From NCBI RefSeq assembly GCF_019039215.1, contig NZ_JAHNZZ010000001.1:1154006-1218005 (forward strand): DNA of 64,000 nt, read 5' to 3'. This document shows positions 1-8,405 of the stretch, in pieces. The notes beneath the pieces were generated by a model. The model was not told the origin of the DNA. It saw nothing but the letters and a program-made list of their open reading frames with translations, and made no database searches. Source of the stretch: Bacillus sp. FJAT-29790 (GTDB lineage: Bacteria > Bacillota > Bacilli > Bacillales > Cytobacillaceae). Within the stretch, counting starts at the first letter, position 1; each line of letters starts with the position of its first letter. Position numbers and translations under genes: made by a program.

Positions 1-309
1 ATTGAAATGATATTAACTGGCGATATCTTAACAGCTCAAAAAGCGGAGGAAATTGGTTTAATCAGTAAAGCGGTTCCTTTTGATGAACTAATGACAGAAG
101 CGAAAATGATGGCCGCTAAAATTTTGAAAAAAGGACCTTTAGCTGTCCGTCTTGCTAAAATAGTCATCCATCAAGGCGCAGACCTTGATATGGGTACAGC
201 ACTTTTACTAGAAAAATTCGCACAAACCATTTTGATGGGGTCAGAAGACAAAAATGAAGGTACGCAAGCATTTTTAGAAAAAAGGGCTCCTGAATTTACG
301 GGAAAATAA
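1..309 (+). CDS. Enoyl-CoA hydratase/isomerase family protein, C-terminal part (5' end outside window)
   Basis: The reading frame is open from base 1 and ends at TAA 307-309, so only about the last 102 residues are visible. The visible part has the crotonase-family C-terminal pattern: an ILTG-D segment followed by A.KAEEIGLISKAVP, a KGPLAVRLAK helix, and the usual tail of the type FLEKRAPEFTGK. Crotonases hydrate trans-2-enoyl-CoA to 3-hydroxyacyl-CoA. The acyl-CoA dehydrogenase starts 13 bases downstream and a thiolase follows, so this is probably the hydratase of one acyl-CoA degradation operon. The oxyanion-hole residues are upstream of the window and cannot be checked. Confidence 0.9.
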   Translation: MEMILTGDILTAQKAEEIGLISKAVPFDELMTEAKMMAAKILKKGPLAVRLAKIVIHQGADLDMGTALLLEKFAQTILMGSEDKNEGTQAFLEKRAPEFTGK

Positions 310-322
310 GAGGAGGATTTAA

Positions 323-1471
323 ATGGACTTTAAGTTTTCTGAAGATATAGAATTATTGCGTAAAGTGGTGAGAGATTTTGTTCTCGAGGAAGTAGAAGAA
401 GTGGCAATGGAGATTGAGGAGCAGGATGAAATCCCAGAAAAAATTGTCAACATGTCTAAGGAGCTTGGCCTATTCGGCTTGGGTATCCCGGAAAAATATG
501 GTGGTCTCGAGTTAGATATGGTTGGTAAATGTGCGATCTATGAAGAACTTGGAAAAACACATAATGGCTATACGACGTTGATCGGTGCACATACGGGTAT
601 CGGTTCAGTCGGGATTGTGGAACTAGGAACGGATCAACAAAAAGAAAAGTATTTGCCGAAAATGGCGAGCGGCGAATGGATCGGAGCTTTCGCCTTAACT
701 GAGCCGAGTGCCGGTTCCAATGCAGCAAACCTAAAAACGACCGCCGTGAAAAAAGGAGATCGCTACATCATTAACGGATCAAAACACTATATTACAAACG
801 CAGTCTGCGGTCATGTATTTACTGTTATGGCTGTTACGGATCCTTCAAAGGGTGCGAAAGGAATCACATCTTTTATTGTCGAAAAAGACTTTCCGGGATT
901 CCAGCTCGGAGCGGTGGAGCGAAAGATGGGCTTGCGCGGATCCCATTCAGCAGAGCTATTTTTCGATAATATGGAGGTTCCAGCAGAGAACGTTTTAGGT
1001 GAGGAAGGAAAAGGGTATGTGAATGCCTTGAAAATCCTAGCCAACGGTCGGGCCGGCCTTGCAGCACGGAATCTAGGATCAAGCGAAAAGCTTCTTCAGA
1101 TGAGCATGGATTATGCGATGCAAAGAGAGCAATTTGGGAAGCCGATCTTTGAACAGCAAGCCGTTCAGCATATGCTCGCTGACATGGCAATGGAAATTGA
1201 GGTTCTTCGGTCCATCACATACCGAGTTGCCTGGATGAGTGATCAGAAAATGCGTGTAGTAAAAGAAGCGGCCATCGCAAAGCTTTACGGTTCTGAAGTT
1301 TATAATAGAATCGCAGACTTAGCTGTTCAAATCCACGGAGGCATCGGCTACATGAAAGATTATCCAATTGAAAGATATTTCCGTGATGCGCGTATTACAA
1401 AAATCTATGAAGGAACAAGCCAAATACAAAAAAACATCATAGCTGGCGAATTAAAACGGGAATTCCAGTAG
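323..1471 (+). CDS. Acyl-CoA dehydrogenase (FAD-dependent)
   Basis: This 382-residue protein has the family's normal length. The segment GAFALTEPSAGSN near residues 121-133 is the acyl-CoA dehydrogenase signature that contacts FAD and substrate. The C-terminal block IHGGIGYMKDYPIERYFRDAR followed by KIYEGTSQIQ contains the expected catalytic glutamate (about E363). The enzyme introduces a trans-2 double bond into acyl-CoA and passes electrons to ETF. AGGAGG lies just before ATG 323, and the gene sits between the enoyl-CoA hydratase and the thiolase as a co-transcribed catabolic unit. Short- or branched-chain acyl-CoA specificity is plausible but cannot be read from the sequence alone. Confidence 0.93.
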   Translation: MDFKFSEDIELLRKVVRDFVLEEVEEVAMEIEEQDEIPEKIVNMSKELGLFGLGIPEKYGGLELDMVGKCAIYEELGKTHNGYTTLIGAHTGIGSVGIVELGTDQQKEKYLPKMASGEWIGAFALTEPSAGSNAANLKTTAVKKGDRYIINGSKHYITNAVCGHVFTVMAVTDPSKGAKGITSFIVEKDFPGFQLGAVERKMGLRGSHSAELFFDNMEVPAENVLGEEGKGYVNALKILANGRAGLAARNLGSSEKLLQMSMDYAMQREQFGKPIFEQQAVQHMLADMAMEIEVLRSITYRVAWMSDQKMRVVKEAAIAKLYGSEVYNRIADLAVQIHGGIGYMKDYPIERYFRDARITKIYEGTSQIQKNIIAGELKREFQ

Positions 1472-1492
1472 GAAAAAGGAGGGCGAGCATAG

Positions 1493-2686
1493 ATGAGAAA
1501 CGTAGTAATCGTTGAAGGGGTTCGAACAGCCATTGGAAAAATGGGGGGAGCCATAAAGGATATCGAAGTGGATGCTTTATCTGAGGTTGTAATGAAAGAA
1601 GTGTTAAAAAGAAGTGGAATTGCCGGAAGTGAAGTTGACCAGGTCGTTTGGGGACATGCCAAACAAAGTTCGGACCATCCTAATTTAGCCAGACTGGCCT
1701 CACTTAAAGCAGATATTCCAATTGAAATTCCAGGGTATACCGTGCACCGCCAATGTGCTTCGGGATTGCAGGCGATAATAAACGCGGCACAGGAAATCAT
1801 GTGTGGGGACAGTGAAATCATCCTTGCAGGCGGAGCTGAGAGCATGAGTACCGCGCCTTATTATTTAAGAGGTGCAAGATATGGGTACGGTGCAGGGAAT
1901 GCTGAAATCATAGATCCTAACACGGAGAGCCAGCCAAGGGCACAGCCAATAAATGTGTATGGACATTTAACGATGGGAATGACAGCGGAAAATCTCGTCG
2001 AAAGGTACGATATCAGCCGAGATGAACAGGACGAATTCGCCCATGAAAGTCAGGAAAAAGCGGCGGCGGCCATCTCAAAGGGAATTTTTCAAAGTGAAAT
2101 TGTCCCAATTGAAATAAAAACCAGAAAAGAGACGATTCTTTTTGATAGAGATGAACATCCAAGGCTTACGTCGGTAGAAAAACTAGGCCAATTAAACCCT
2201 GTTTTCAAAAAGGGCGGAACCGTCACAGCGGGCAACTCAAGCGGTAGAAATGACGGTGCAAGTGCGCTTTTAATTATTTCTGAAGAAGAAGCAAATAAAC
2301 GCGGCTTTAAGCCGAGGTTCCGACTCGTTTCACAAGCCTCAGCAGGAGTATCACCTGAAATCATGGGTATCGGACCTGTCCCGTCTACCATTAAAGCTCT
2401 AAAAAAAGCAGGTCTCACAATAGATGACATCGATTTAATTGAATTAAATGAAGCATTTGCAGCTCAAGCACTTGCCGTCGTAAAAGAATTAAAGATTGAT
2501 CGTAACAAACTAAATGTGAATGGCGGGGCCATCGCATTAGGTCATCCAATTGGAGGGACTGGGGCCATTTTGATGACCAAATTAATGAAGGAAATGGAGC
2601 GCAGAGGGAGCAGGTACGGTCTCGTTACATTATGCATCGGTGGAGGTCAGGGCCTAACGGCGATTGTGGAAAATTTAATCATATAG
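1493..2686 (+). CDS. Acetyl-CoA C-acyltransferase (thiolase)
   Basis: The 397-residue length is typical of tetrameric thiolases. The nucleophilic cysteine is C88 in TVHRQCASGLQA. The conserved NEAFA, NGGAIALGHPIGGTGA (with the catalytic His) and CIGGGQG (second catalytic Cys) motifs are all present in the C-terminal third. A ribosome site (AAAGGAGGG) precedes ATG 1493. It follows the acyl-CoA dehydrogenase by 21 bases, so it most likely performs the thiolytic cleavage step of the same beta-oxidation-like pathway. A biosynthetic acetoacetyl-CoA role is the alternative, less likely in this context. Confidence 0.93.
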   Translation: MRNVVIVEGVRTAIGKMGGAIKDIEVDALSEVVMKEVLKRSGIAGSEVDQVVWGHAKQSSDHPNLARLASLKADIPIEIPGYTVHRQCASGLQAIINAAQEIMCGDSEIILAGGAESMSTAPYYLRGARYGYGAGNAEIIDPNTESQPRAQPINVYGHLTMGMTAENLVERYDISRDEQDEFAHESQEKAAAAISKGIFQSEIVPIEIKTRKETILFDRDEHPRLTSVEKLGQLNPVFKKGGTVTAGNSSGRNDGASALLIISEEEANKRGFKPRFRLVSQASAGVSPEIMGIGPVPSTIKALKKAGLTIDDIDLIELNEAFAAQALAVVKELKIDRNKLNVNGGAIALGHPIGGTGAILMTKLMKEMERRGSRYGLVTLCIGGGQGLTAIVENLII

Positions 2687-2703
2687 TGCAATAAAATTAC
2701 ACT

Positions 2704-2801
2704 TTATCAGCGAGTTTGACTGATTTGTCAGCCAAATTTGTCAGTTTATCAGCCAAATTTAGCTGGTTGTCAGCCAAATTATGTGTTTTATCAGCCAATC
2801 A
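2704..2801 (+). repeat. Five-fold 21-bp-periodic TCAGCC repeat
   Basis: TCAGC(C/G) begins at 2707, 2728, 2749, 2770 and 2791, exactly 21 bases apart, with core TTRTCAGCCAAATT; the first copy is degenerate (TCAGCG). The array fills most of the gap between the thiolase stop and the next gene's ribosome site. Because 21 is a multiple of 3, one frame reads LSAKF-like heptads, but an in-frame TAA precedes it and no convincing start exists, so I do not call a gene. Confidence 0.85.
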
Positions 2802-2821
2802 ATTATTAAAAGGAGTGCATT

Positions 2822-3832
2822 ATGACGAAGCCTAAAATATTACAAATCCTCTCCATGTATCATGAAGAGGGTGAGAAGATTTTGAATGAAGGCGCGCATG
2901 TCATTCGAACTGACAATTTGGACCCACACGTCCTTAATGAATTGGCTAAAGATGTCGAGGGAATTGTTCTTCGGGCGCCTGCCAAAATTACAAAAGAGAT
3001 CATCGATGCCGCTCCGAACTTAAAGGTTATTTCAGGAGCAGGTGTCGGGCTGGACAATATCGATGTCTCATATGCGACAGAAAAGGGGATCCCTGTCCTC
3101 CACGCACCTTCCGTAAATAGCGTATCAACAGCCGAACATGCGGTCACTTTATTGATGGCATTAAGTAAAACATTGATTCCATTTCATAAAGAGATGATCA
3201 ATGGAAACTATGAATCCAGAATGAGACTCAAAACATATGAGCTAAAAGGGAAGCGGGCTGGCTTAGTAGGATTCGGCAGTATATCAAAAGAGGTAGCAAA
3301 AAGATTAAAGATCGGCTTAGAAATGGACGTTACAGTTTGGGTGCGGAAATACGATGAACAAAAGCATGCATTCGCAAAGGAATTAGGCATTAAGGTAACG
3401 ACTGACTTAGACGATATTTTTCAATCATCCGATTTTGTATCCCTCCATATTCCATTAACACAATATACAAGAGGGTTTATTAATAAGTCTCATTTTAACT
3501 TAATGAAATCCTCAGCCTACCTTATCAATACAGCTCGTGGAGGGATCGTTAATCATGAGGATCTATATGAGGCATTAAAAGACAAAAAAATAGCTGGAGC
3601 AGCACTAGATGTATTTGATCCGGAGCCTCCTCCGAAAGATCACCCAATACTTTTTTGCTCGAATGTAATTGTCACCCCGCATGTTGGCGGAACAACTGTA
3701 GAGTGCAATTATATGATGGCAACCACGGTTGCAAAAAATATATTAAAAGCGCTAAATGGAGAAGTACCAGATCATATCGGAAATCCAGAAGTCTTTATTA
3801 ACGGCTCGTTTCAAAAAGATTCTTGTTTTTAA
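2822..3832 (+). CDS. D-2-hydroxyacid dehydrogenase (NAD-binding, phosphoglycerate-dehydrogenase-like)
   Basis: This 336-residue protein belongs to the D-isomer 2-hydroxyacid dehydrogenase family. It has an N-terminal catalytic domain, the GLVGFGSISKEVAKRL Rossmann motif near residue 146, the LINTARGGIVNHEDL block with the substrate-binding Arg, ALDVFDPEPPP with the catalytic Glu, and VTPHVGG with the catalytic His. It lacks the C-terminal ACT domain of biosynthetic SerA, which argues for a catabolic or detoxifying 2-ketoacid/2-hydroxyacid reaction. The AAAAGGAG site sits before ATG 2822. The exact substrate is unknown. The next gene is another NAD-dependent hydroxyacid dehydrogenase type, suggesting a hydroxy-dicarboxylic-acid pathway (inference). 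Confidence 0.88.
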   Translation: MTKPKILQILSMYHEEGEKILNEGAHVIRTDNLDPHVLNELAKDVEGIVLRAPAKITKEIIDAAPNLKVISGAGVGLDNIDVSYATEKGIPVLHAPSVNSVSTAEHAVTLLMALSKTLIPFHKEMINGNYESRMRLKTYELKGKRAGLVGFGSISKEVAKRLKIGLEMDVTVWVRKYDEQKHAFAKELGIKVTTDLDDIFQSSDFVSLHIPLTQYTRGFINKSHFNLMKSSAYLINTARGGIVNHEDLYEALKDKKIAGAALDVFDPEPPPKDHPILFCSNVIVTPHVGGTTVECNYMMATTVAKNILKALNGEVPDHIGNPEVFINGSFQKDSCF

Positions 3833-3850
3833 ACTGGATTTAAATAATAG

Positions 3851-3873
3851 CAATCGGTGATTCTCCGATTGCT
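3851..3873 (+). terminator. Hairpin GCAATCGG / CCGATTGC
   Basis: An 8-bp perfect stem with a short loop lies just after the 2-hydroxyacid dehydrogenase stop codon. Only a weak T-rich tract follows (TTCAAGTTCATTT), so termination may be inefficient. Confidence 0.5.
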
Positions 3874-3976
3874 TCAAGTTCATTTCTGACTCGCATCAAG
3901 AATAAGTTCATTCTGCTATATTCTAAAGAAATATAGTGCAAAAATAGCCTTAAGATGGCAGGCAGGAGCTGGAAAA

Positions 3977-5071
3977 ATGAGACATTATTCGGTTGCGCTT
4001 ATTCCAGGGGATGGAATAGGTGTAGATGTAATCAGGGAAGGAAAAAAAGTATTAGACACATTATGTGAATTGGATGGAGGCATCTCCATTGAGTATGAAC
4101 ATTTCGATTGGAGTTGTGAATATTATCTCAAACATGGCAAAATGATGCCTGATAATGGTTTAGAACTACTTAAAGATTTCGATTCGATTTATTTGGGTGC
4201 AGTCGGCTATCCTGGTGTTCCCGATCATGTTTCCCTTTGGGGCCTCTTACTCCCGATCAGAAGGCAATTTCAGCAGTATATCAATATTCGGCCAGTTAAA
4301 CTCCTTCGCGGGATCAAATCCCCGCTTGCAAACCGTGGCACGGATGACTTGGATTTCATCGTTGTTCGCGAAAACAACGAAGGGGAATATTCAAGTATTG
4401 GCGGAAGAATGTATGAAGGCACAAACATGGATATGGCGATACAAAACAGCGTTTTTACAAGGTATGGAACGGAAAGGGTATTAAAATATGCATTTGATCT
4501 AGCGAATCGCCAGGGGAAAAGAAAGCTTTTAACAGCTGCTACTAAGTCCAATGGAATTAATCATACAATGCCATTCTGGGACGAATATGTTCAAAAGATA
4601 AATAAAGAGTTTCCTGAAGTTAAAACAGACATTGTTCATATCGACGCCCTTTGTGCATTTTTCGTATCTAAACCTGATGCATTTGATGTCGTTGTAGCCT
4701 CCAATTTATTCGGTGACATTTTAACTGACTTAGGAGCTGCCATTGTTGGGGGAATGGGCATCGCCCCTTCAGCAAACATCAACCCTGAAAAGACATTCCC
4801 ATCGATGTTTGAACCTGTACACGGATCGGCTCCCGATATTGCCGGAAAGGGACTCGCCAATCCAACTGCCGCCATGTGGACGGCCAGTATGATGCTAGAC
4901 CATTTTGGTGAACACAGACTATCCTCAGCCCTCATGGACTCCCTTCAGGACATATTGGAGGAAGGGCAGTTCGTCACCCTTGACTTAGGCGGAAAAGCCA
5001 CAACTGAAGAATTTGGCGATCAAGTCTGTCGAAAATTGAAAATGAAAAATATCTTACAAAATACAAAATAA
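3977..5071 (+). CDS. Tartrate dehydrogenase/decarboxylase-like (isocitrate/isopropylmalate dehydrogenase family)
   Basis: The 364-residue protein starts with the family motif VALIPGDGIGVDVIREG and carries VVRENNEGEYSSIGG, the ATKSN segment, the metal-binding aspartates in ASNLFGDILTDLGAA, and EPVHGSAPDIAGKG. The signature matches the tartrate dehydrogenase/D-malate dehydrogenase branch rather than LeuB: the loop after GAVGYP reads GVPDHVSLWGLLLPIRR, typical of that branch. The reaction would be NAD-dependent oxidative decarboxylation of a hydroxy-dicarboxylate such as D-malate or tartrate. Ribosome site AGGAG lies before ATG 3977. It could act with the preceding hydroxyacid dehydrogenase, but a hairpin and about 144 bases separate them. 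Confidence 0.85.
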   Translation: MRHYSVALIPGDGIGVDVIREGKKVLDTLCELDGGISIEYEHFDWSCEYYLKHGKMMPDNGLELLKDFDSIYLGAVGYPGVPDHVSLWGLLLPIRRQFQQYINIRPVKLLRGIKSPLANRGTDDLDFIVVRENNEGEYSSIGGRMYEGTNMDMAIQNSVFTRYGTERVLKYAFDLANRQGKRKLLTAATKSNGINHTMPFWDEYVQKINKEFPEVKTDIVHIDALCAFFVSKPDAFDVVVASNLFGDILTDLGAAIVGGMGIAPSANINPEKTFPSMFEPVHGSAPDIAGKGLANPTAAMWTASMMLDHFGEHRLSSALMDSLQDILEEGQFVTLDLGGKATTEEFGDQVCRKLKMKNILQNTK

Positions 5072-5093
5072 CCGTGAAAACGTGTGAAGATAT

Positions 5094-5290
5094 TTAACTT
5101 TATTCAGAAGAAGTCTTCCATTACTCTAAGTGGCGAGATGAATGCAAAAAGGTATTCAATTCAGTGAGGGCTCAAACCTCGGCTGAATAAAGTTAAGCTT
5201 CCGGCGGATGCCTCAGATTTTTAAAGGAATTTATCGAGCAAGCTAAGGTAAAAATCTGGTCGCAAATACGCCAAGGCGAATTTGATAAGG
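5094..5290 (+). repeat. Structured repeat element, family A, copy 1
   Basis: The element starts with TTAACTTTATTCAG, which is repeated inverted as CTGAATAAAGTTAA at about 5181-5195. It continues with CCGGCGGATGCCTCAGATTT, a second inverted pair (CAGATTTTT / AAAAATCTG), and TCGCAAATACGCCAAGGCGAATTTGAT. A second copy with the same order of blocks lies at 22630-22810. The compensated stems suggest a folded RNA or a mobile hairpin element. It has no coding capacity. Confidence 0.75.
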
Positions 5291-5321
5291 ATTATTTATA
5301 TTCGAATAATTTATCCTTTTG
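5288..5321 (+). terminator. Possible weak terminator hairpin
   Basis: AAGGATTATT and AATAATTTATCCTTTT form an AT-rich imperfect stem with a terminal T-run, between the repeat and the coat protein gene. It may end transcription from the dehydrogenase gene upstream. Confidence 0.4.
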
Positions 5322-5414
5322 GGAATCATGAAGATTCTTATATTTGACGAACAGGAATAAATATTAAATTCCGTCGCAAAATAACCTTGATTTTAAAACA
5401 AGGAGGAATCTGAT

Positions 5415-6056
5415 TTGCAAAACCAACAGGGACAAATCATGCACGAAAATATGCATACGGGAATGGTTAACCAACATTTAAACCATGGGGGACACGAAGT
5501 CTTTGATGTTCATGAAGTACTGTCAGGAACGATAGGGACTTTAAATTTATATACTTTACTACGTCCGCATGTGAAAGATCAGGAGCTATTAAATATACTT
5601 GACCGTCAATATCAATTTATTCAAACCGAATATAATACAACCGTCGACTGTTTTAAGTCCGGGCAAAACCCAGCGGTCCCTACGCAAAGTTATGAAATGA
5701 CCCAGGGAAATGATTTCATTTACGGATTAAAACCTTCTCAGCCTAAAAAGCCGCTGCAGTCTGTTTCAGAAATTACCGATGAATGCATTTCAGGTCTAAT
5801 GCTTGGTTCTGTAAAATCGGCTGCTGGAATGAAAACAATGGCTGCATGTGAAGTAACGAACCCAGTCGTACGCAGAGTACTCGCTGACTCTGTGCCGAAT
5901 TGTATCGAAATGGCCTATGAACTTTCGATTTATCAAAACAAGCACCATTACTATCAGGTGCCGCAGCTCGCTGGGCAAGACATGCAACAGCTATTAAATT
6001 CATTTGCACCAGCGCAAATAAATACACAAATGCCAAATCCAAATGCTACTCATTAA
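5415..6056 (+). CDS. Spore coat protein, CotF family
   Basis: The 213-residue protein begins at TTG 5415 behind a strong site (ACAAGGAGGA). It contains the CotF-type helical domain, for example DVHEVLSGTIGTLNLYTLLRPHVKDQ, and a second helical half with DECISGLMLGSVKSAAGMKT and PVVRRVLADSVPNCIEMAYE. Its N-terminus is Gln/His/Met rich (MQNQQGQIMHENMHTG) and the C-terminal tail is Gln/Asn/Pro rich, as in coat proteins. CotF-family proteins are laid down on the forespore by the mother cell. The gene is monocistronic, bounded by a strong terminator. No mother-cell sigma promoter was identified with confidence. Confidence 0.88.
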   Translation: MQNQQGQIMHENMHTGMVNQHLNHGGHEVFDVHEVLSGTIGTLNLYTLLRPHVKDQELLNILDRQYQFIQTEYNTTVDCFKSGQNPAVPTQSYEMTQGNDFIYGLKPSQPKKPLQSVSEITDECISGLMLGSVKSAAGMKTMAACEVTNPVVRRVLADSVPNCIEMAYELSIYQNKHHYYQVPQLAGQDMQQLLNSFAPAQINTQMPNPNATH

Positions 6057-6071
6057 TAATAATAAATACCT

Positions 6072-6106
6072 AAAAGGCGATTCTTCATACAAGAATCGCC
6101 TTTTTT
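6072..6106 (+). terminator. Rho-independent terminator after the coat protein gene
   Basis: AAAAGGCGATTCTT pairs perfectly with AAGAATCGCCTTTT across a 6-base loop and runs into TTTTTT. Confidence 0.95.
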
Positions 6107-6244
6107 CATGGAATATTATATTAAAATTACAAATTTCTATTAAAACTTCAAATATTTCGACAAAATCCATTTACTTTAGTGCCTAAATACTATTTAATAG
6201 ATTTATGTTTTAAAATAATCAGATAATTAGATAGGGGGAGAAAG

Positions 6245-7423
6245 ATGAAGAACATGTTAAAAAAATCATTTTTAGTAATTACTATGTTAACGTTAGCGAT
6301 GTTAACAGCGTGTAGCGGCAATAGTTCAGAGACTGCCGGCGAAGAAAATCCTTCAAAAGACGGAGAACAAGGACAAGCTACCGAAACAGTGAACGCAAAA
6401 ATAGGTGTCATTTCTTATTTAACTGGCCCTGGTGCGGCATATGGAGAAGCAATAACGAACGGGTTAAAATTAGCGCAAAAAGAAATTAATGATGAAGGTA
6501 AAGTAAATATTGAACTCGTTACGGAAGACTCAGCCGGTAAGCAAGAACAGGCATTATCTGCTGCCCAAAAATTGATGAGCGATGATAACATCGTTGCTCT
6601 CATTGGCCCAACATTAAGTACAGAAATGAATGTCGTTGGACCTGAAGCAGATTTAAATGGAATTCCGATCATGGGTACATCTACCACAGCAGAGGGTATT
6701 CCGCAAATTGGTGAGTACGTATTTAGAAATTCATTGCCCGAAGCACTAGCAATCCCAGCTGCAGTCCAAAAAGCGGTTGATAGTGTTGATGCCAAAAAAG
6801 TAGCGATTCTTTATGGAAACGATGATGTATTTACAAAGTCAGGCTTCGATACCATGAAAAAAGTAGCCGAAGATATGGGACTTGAAATTACGACAATTGA
6901 AACTTTTCAAAAAGGCCAAGCAGATTATAATGCACAATTAACAAAAATTAAGGGACAAAACCCGGACTTGATCTTATGTTCTGCTCTATATAACGAAGGG
7001 GCAGTTATCATGGACCAAGCCAGAAAAATGGGCGTTGATGTCCCATTTGTAGGTGGAAACGGATTTAACTCTCCACAGGTGATTGAAATTGCAGGGGAAG
7101 CTTCTAACGGATTAATCGTAGCCACTCCATGGTTTGGTGAAAAGGAAGATGCAAAAGTTCAAGCTTTTAATGAAAAATATGAAGCGGCATATGGAAAGAA
7201 ACCAGATCAATTTGCAGCTCAAGCCTATGATGCACTTTATATTTATGCAGAGGCCCTGAAAAATGCCGGAGAGGCTGACCGTGATAAGGTTCGTGATGCT
7301 CTTTCCGAAATAAAAGACTTGGAAGGAATCCTAGGCAGTTTCTCCTTCGATAAAGATGGAGATGTCGTTATGGACCCAACAGTTCTTATTATTAAAGACG
7401 GAAAGTTCCAACCGTTTGAATAA
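6245..7423 (+). CDS. livJ: Branched-chain amino-acid ABC transporter, substrate-binding lipoprotein (LivJ type)
   Basis: The N-terminus MKNMLKKSFLVITMLTLAML ends in the lipobox LTAC, so the mature protein is a lipoprotein anchored on the outer face of the membrane. A Ser/Glu/Gly-rich linker follows, then a periplasmic-binding type I fold: KIGVISYLTGPGAAYGEA, GPTLSTEMNVVGP, VAILYGNDDVFTKSG, FVGGNGFNSPQV and AAQAYDALYIYAEAL, as in leucine/isoleucine/valine-binding proteins. At 392 residues it has the family's length. It precedes two permeases and two ATPases of the same system. The ligand could also be an amide or aromatic-derived compound, since this family also binds those. Confidence 0.93.
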   Translation: MKNMLKKSFLVITMLTLAMLTACSGNSSETAGEENPSKDGEQGQATETVNAKIGVISYLTGPGAAYGEAITNGLKLAQKEINDEGKVNIELVTEDSAGKQEQALSAAQKLMSDDNIVALIGPTLSTEMNVVGPEADLNGIPIMGTSTTAEGIPQIGEYVFRNSLPEALAIPAAVQKAVDSVDAKKVAILYGNDDVFTKSGFDTMKKVAEDMGLEITTIETFQKGQADYNAQLTKIKGQNPDLILCSALYNEGAVIMDQARKMGVDVPFVGGNGFNSPQVIEIAGEASNGLIVATPWFGEKEDAKVQAFNEKYEAAYGKKPDQFAAQAYDALYIYAEALKNAGEADRDKVRDALSEIKDLEGILGSFSFDKDGDVVMDPTVLIIKDGKFQPFE

Positions 7424-7516
7424 AACTAAAAATTCCATCAGTAAGGGATTTATTGCATCCCTTCTGGTGGTTCATTTTTTTATTACAAAAAATTAATAAT
7501 TAAAGGGTGAGATGTC

Positions 7517-8401
7517 TTGCTGTTAGAACAGTTAATTAACGGAATAACACTTGGTAGCATCTATGCCATCGTTGCCCTCGGATTCACTCTAGTTTTCGGA
7601 GTTCTTGGCATCATTAATATGGCGCATGGTGAAATTTTTATGTTTGGCGCTTTTACCGGAGTAATCATAACAAGTACGCTTGGTTTACCAATTTGGATAG
7701 CGTTTGTTGCAGCAATTATAGTTACGGCCATTTTAGGGTATTTACTTGAGCGTTTTGCTCTACGTCCATTAAGGGGAAAACAAGGCGTTTCACACTTAGC
7801 TCCCTTAATCAGTACAATCGGAGCATCAATCGTTCTCGAAAACCTTTCTCACCATATATTCGGAGCAGGAAATCATCCTTTCAAAAATGCGTTTTCTGAG
7901 ATTAATTTTAAAATCGGTTCTATAACCGTTTATTTAGTACAAATCTTAATTTTTGTCATCTCAATTCTATTAATGATGGTCCTCTCTTATTGGCTATTAA
8001 AAACAAAAGCTGGGAAGGCCTTAAGAGCAACCGCAGAGAATTTAGAGACAGCGAGTATCCTTGGTGTAAACACAAAACGAATCATCATTTTAACGGTTGT
8101 CATCGCATCTGCGATGGGAGGGATTGCTGGGATCTTAGTCGGAATGGCATTTAACTCCGTCAATCCGCAAATGGGTTTATCCATGGGGCTAAAAGGTCTA
8201 GCAATTATTATTTTAGGTGGTATGGGTAATGTAAAAGGTGCAATGGCCGGCGGGCTGATCCTTGGTTTATCTGAGACTTTGATCGTCGCTTATGGCGATT
8301 CAGGTTATCGTGACGCTGTTGCATTTATCACAATTATTTTTATTCTTTTGTTAAGGCCTCAAGGAATATTCGGCAAAAAAACATCAGAGGCAGGACGGTG
8401 A
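7517..8401 (+). CDS. livH: Branched-chain amino-acid ABC transporter permease (LivH)
   Basis: The 294-residue membrane protein begins at TTG 7517 behind AAAGGGTGAG. Eight or so hydrophobic segments are visible. Family motifs include GSIYAIVALGFTLVFGVLG near the N-terminus, INMAHGE (the LivH signature), and GGMGNVKGAMAGGLILGLSE near the C-terminus. It forms one half of the translocation pore with LivM, whose start lies 4 bases after this gene's stop. The start choice puts the first membrane segment directly at the N-terminus as in homologues. Confidence 0.93.
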   Translation: MLLEQLINGITLGSIYAIVALGFTLVFGVLGIINMAHGEIFMFGAFTGVIITSTLGLPIWIAFVAAIIVTAILGYLLERFALRPLRGKQGVSHLAPLISTIGASIVLENLSHHIFGAGNHPFKNAFSEINFKIGSITVYLVQILIFVISILLMMVLSYWLLKTKAGKALRATAENLETASILGVNTKRIIILTVVIASAMGGIAGILVGMAFNSVNPQMGLSMGLKGLAIIILGGMGNVKGAMAGGLILGLSETLIVAYGDSGYRDAVAFITIIFILLLRPQGIFGKKTSEAGR

Positions 8402-8405
8402 CGGA

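Noticed and set aside
2704-2820. LSAKF heptad-repeat peptide encoded by the 21-bp repeats
   Set aside because: An in-frame TAA precedes the repeats and no start with a ribosome site exists; the periodicity is better taken as a DNA repeat.
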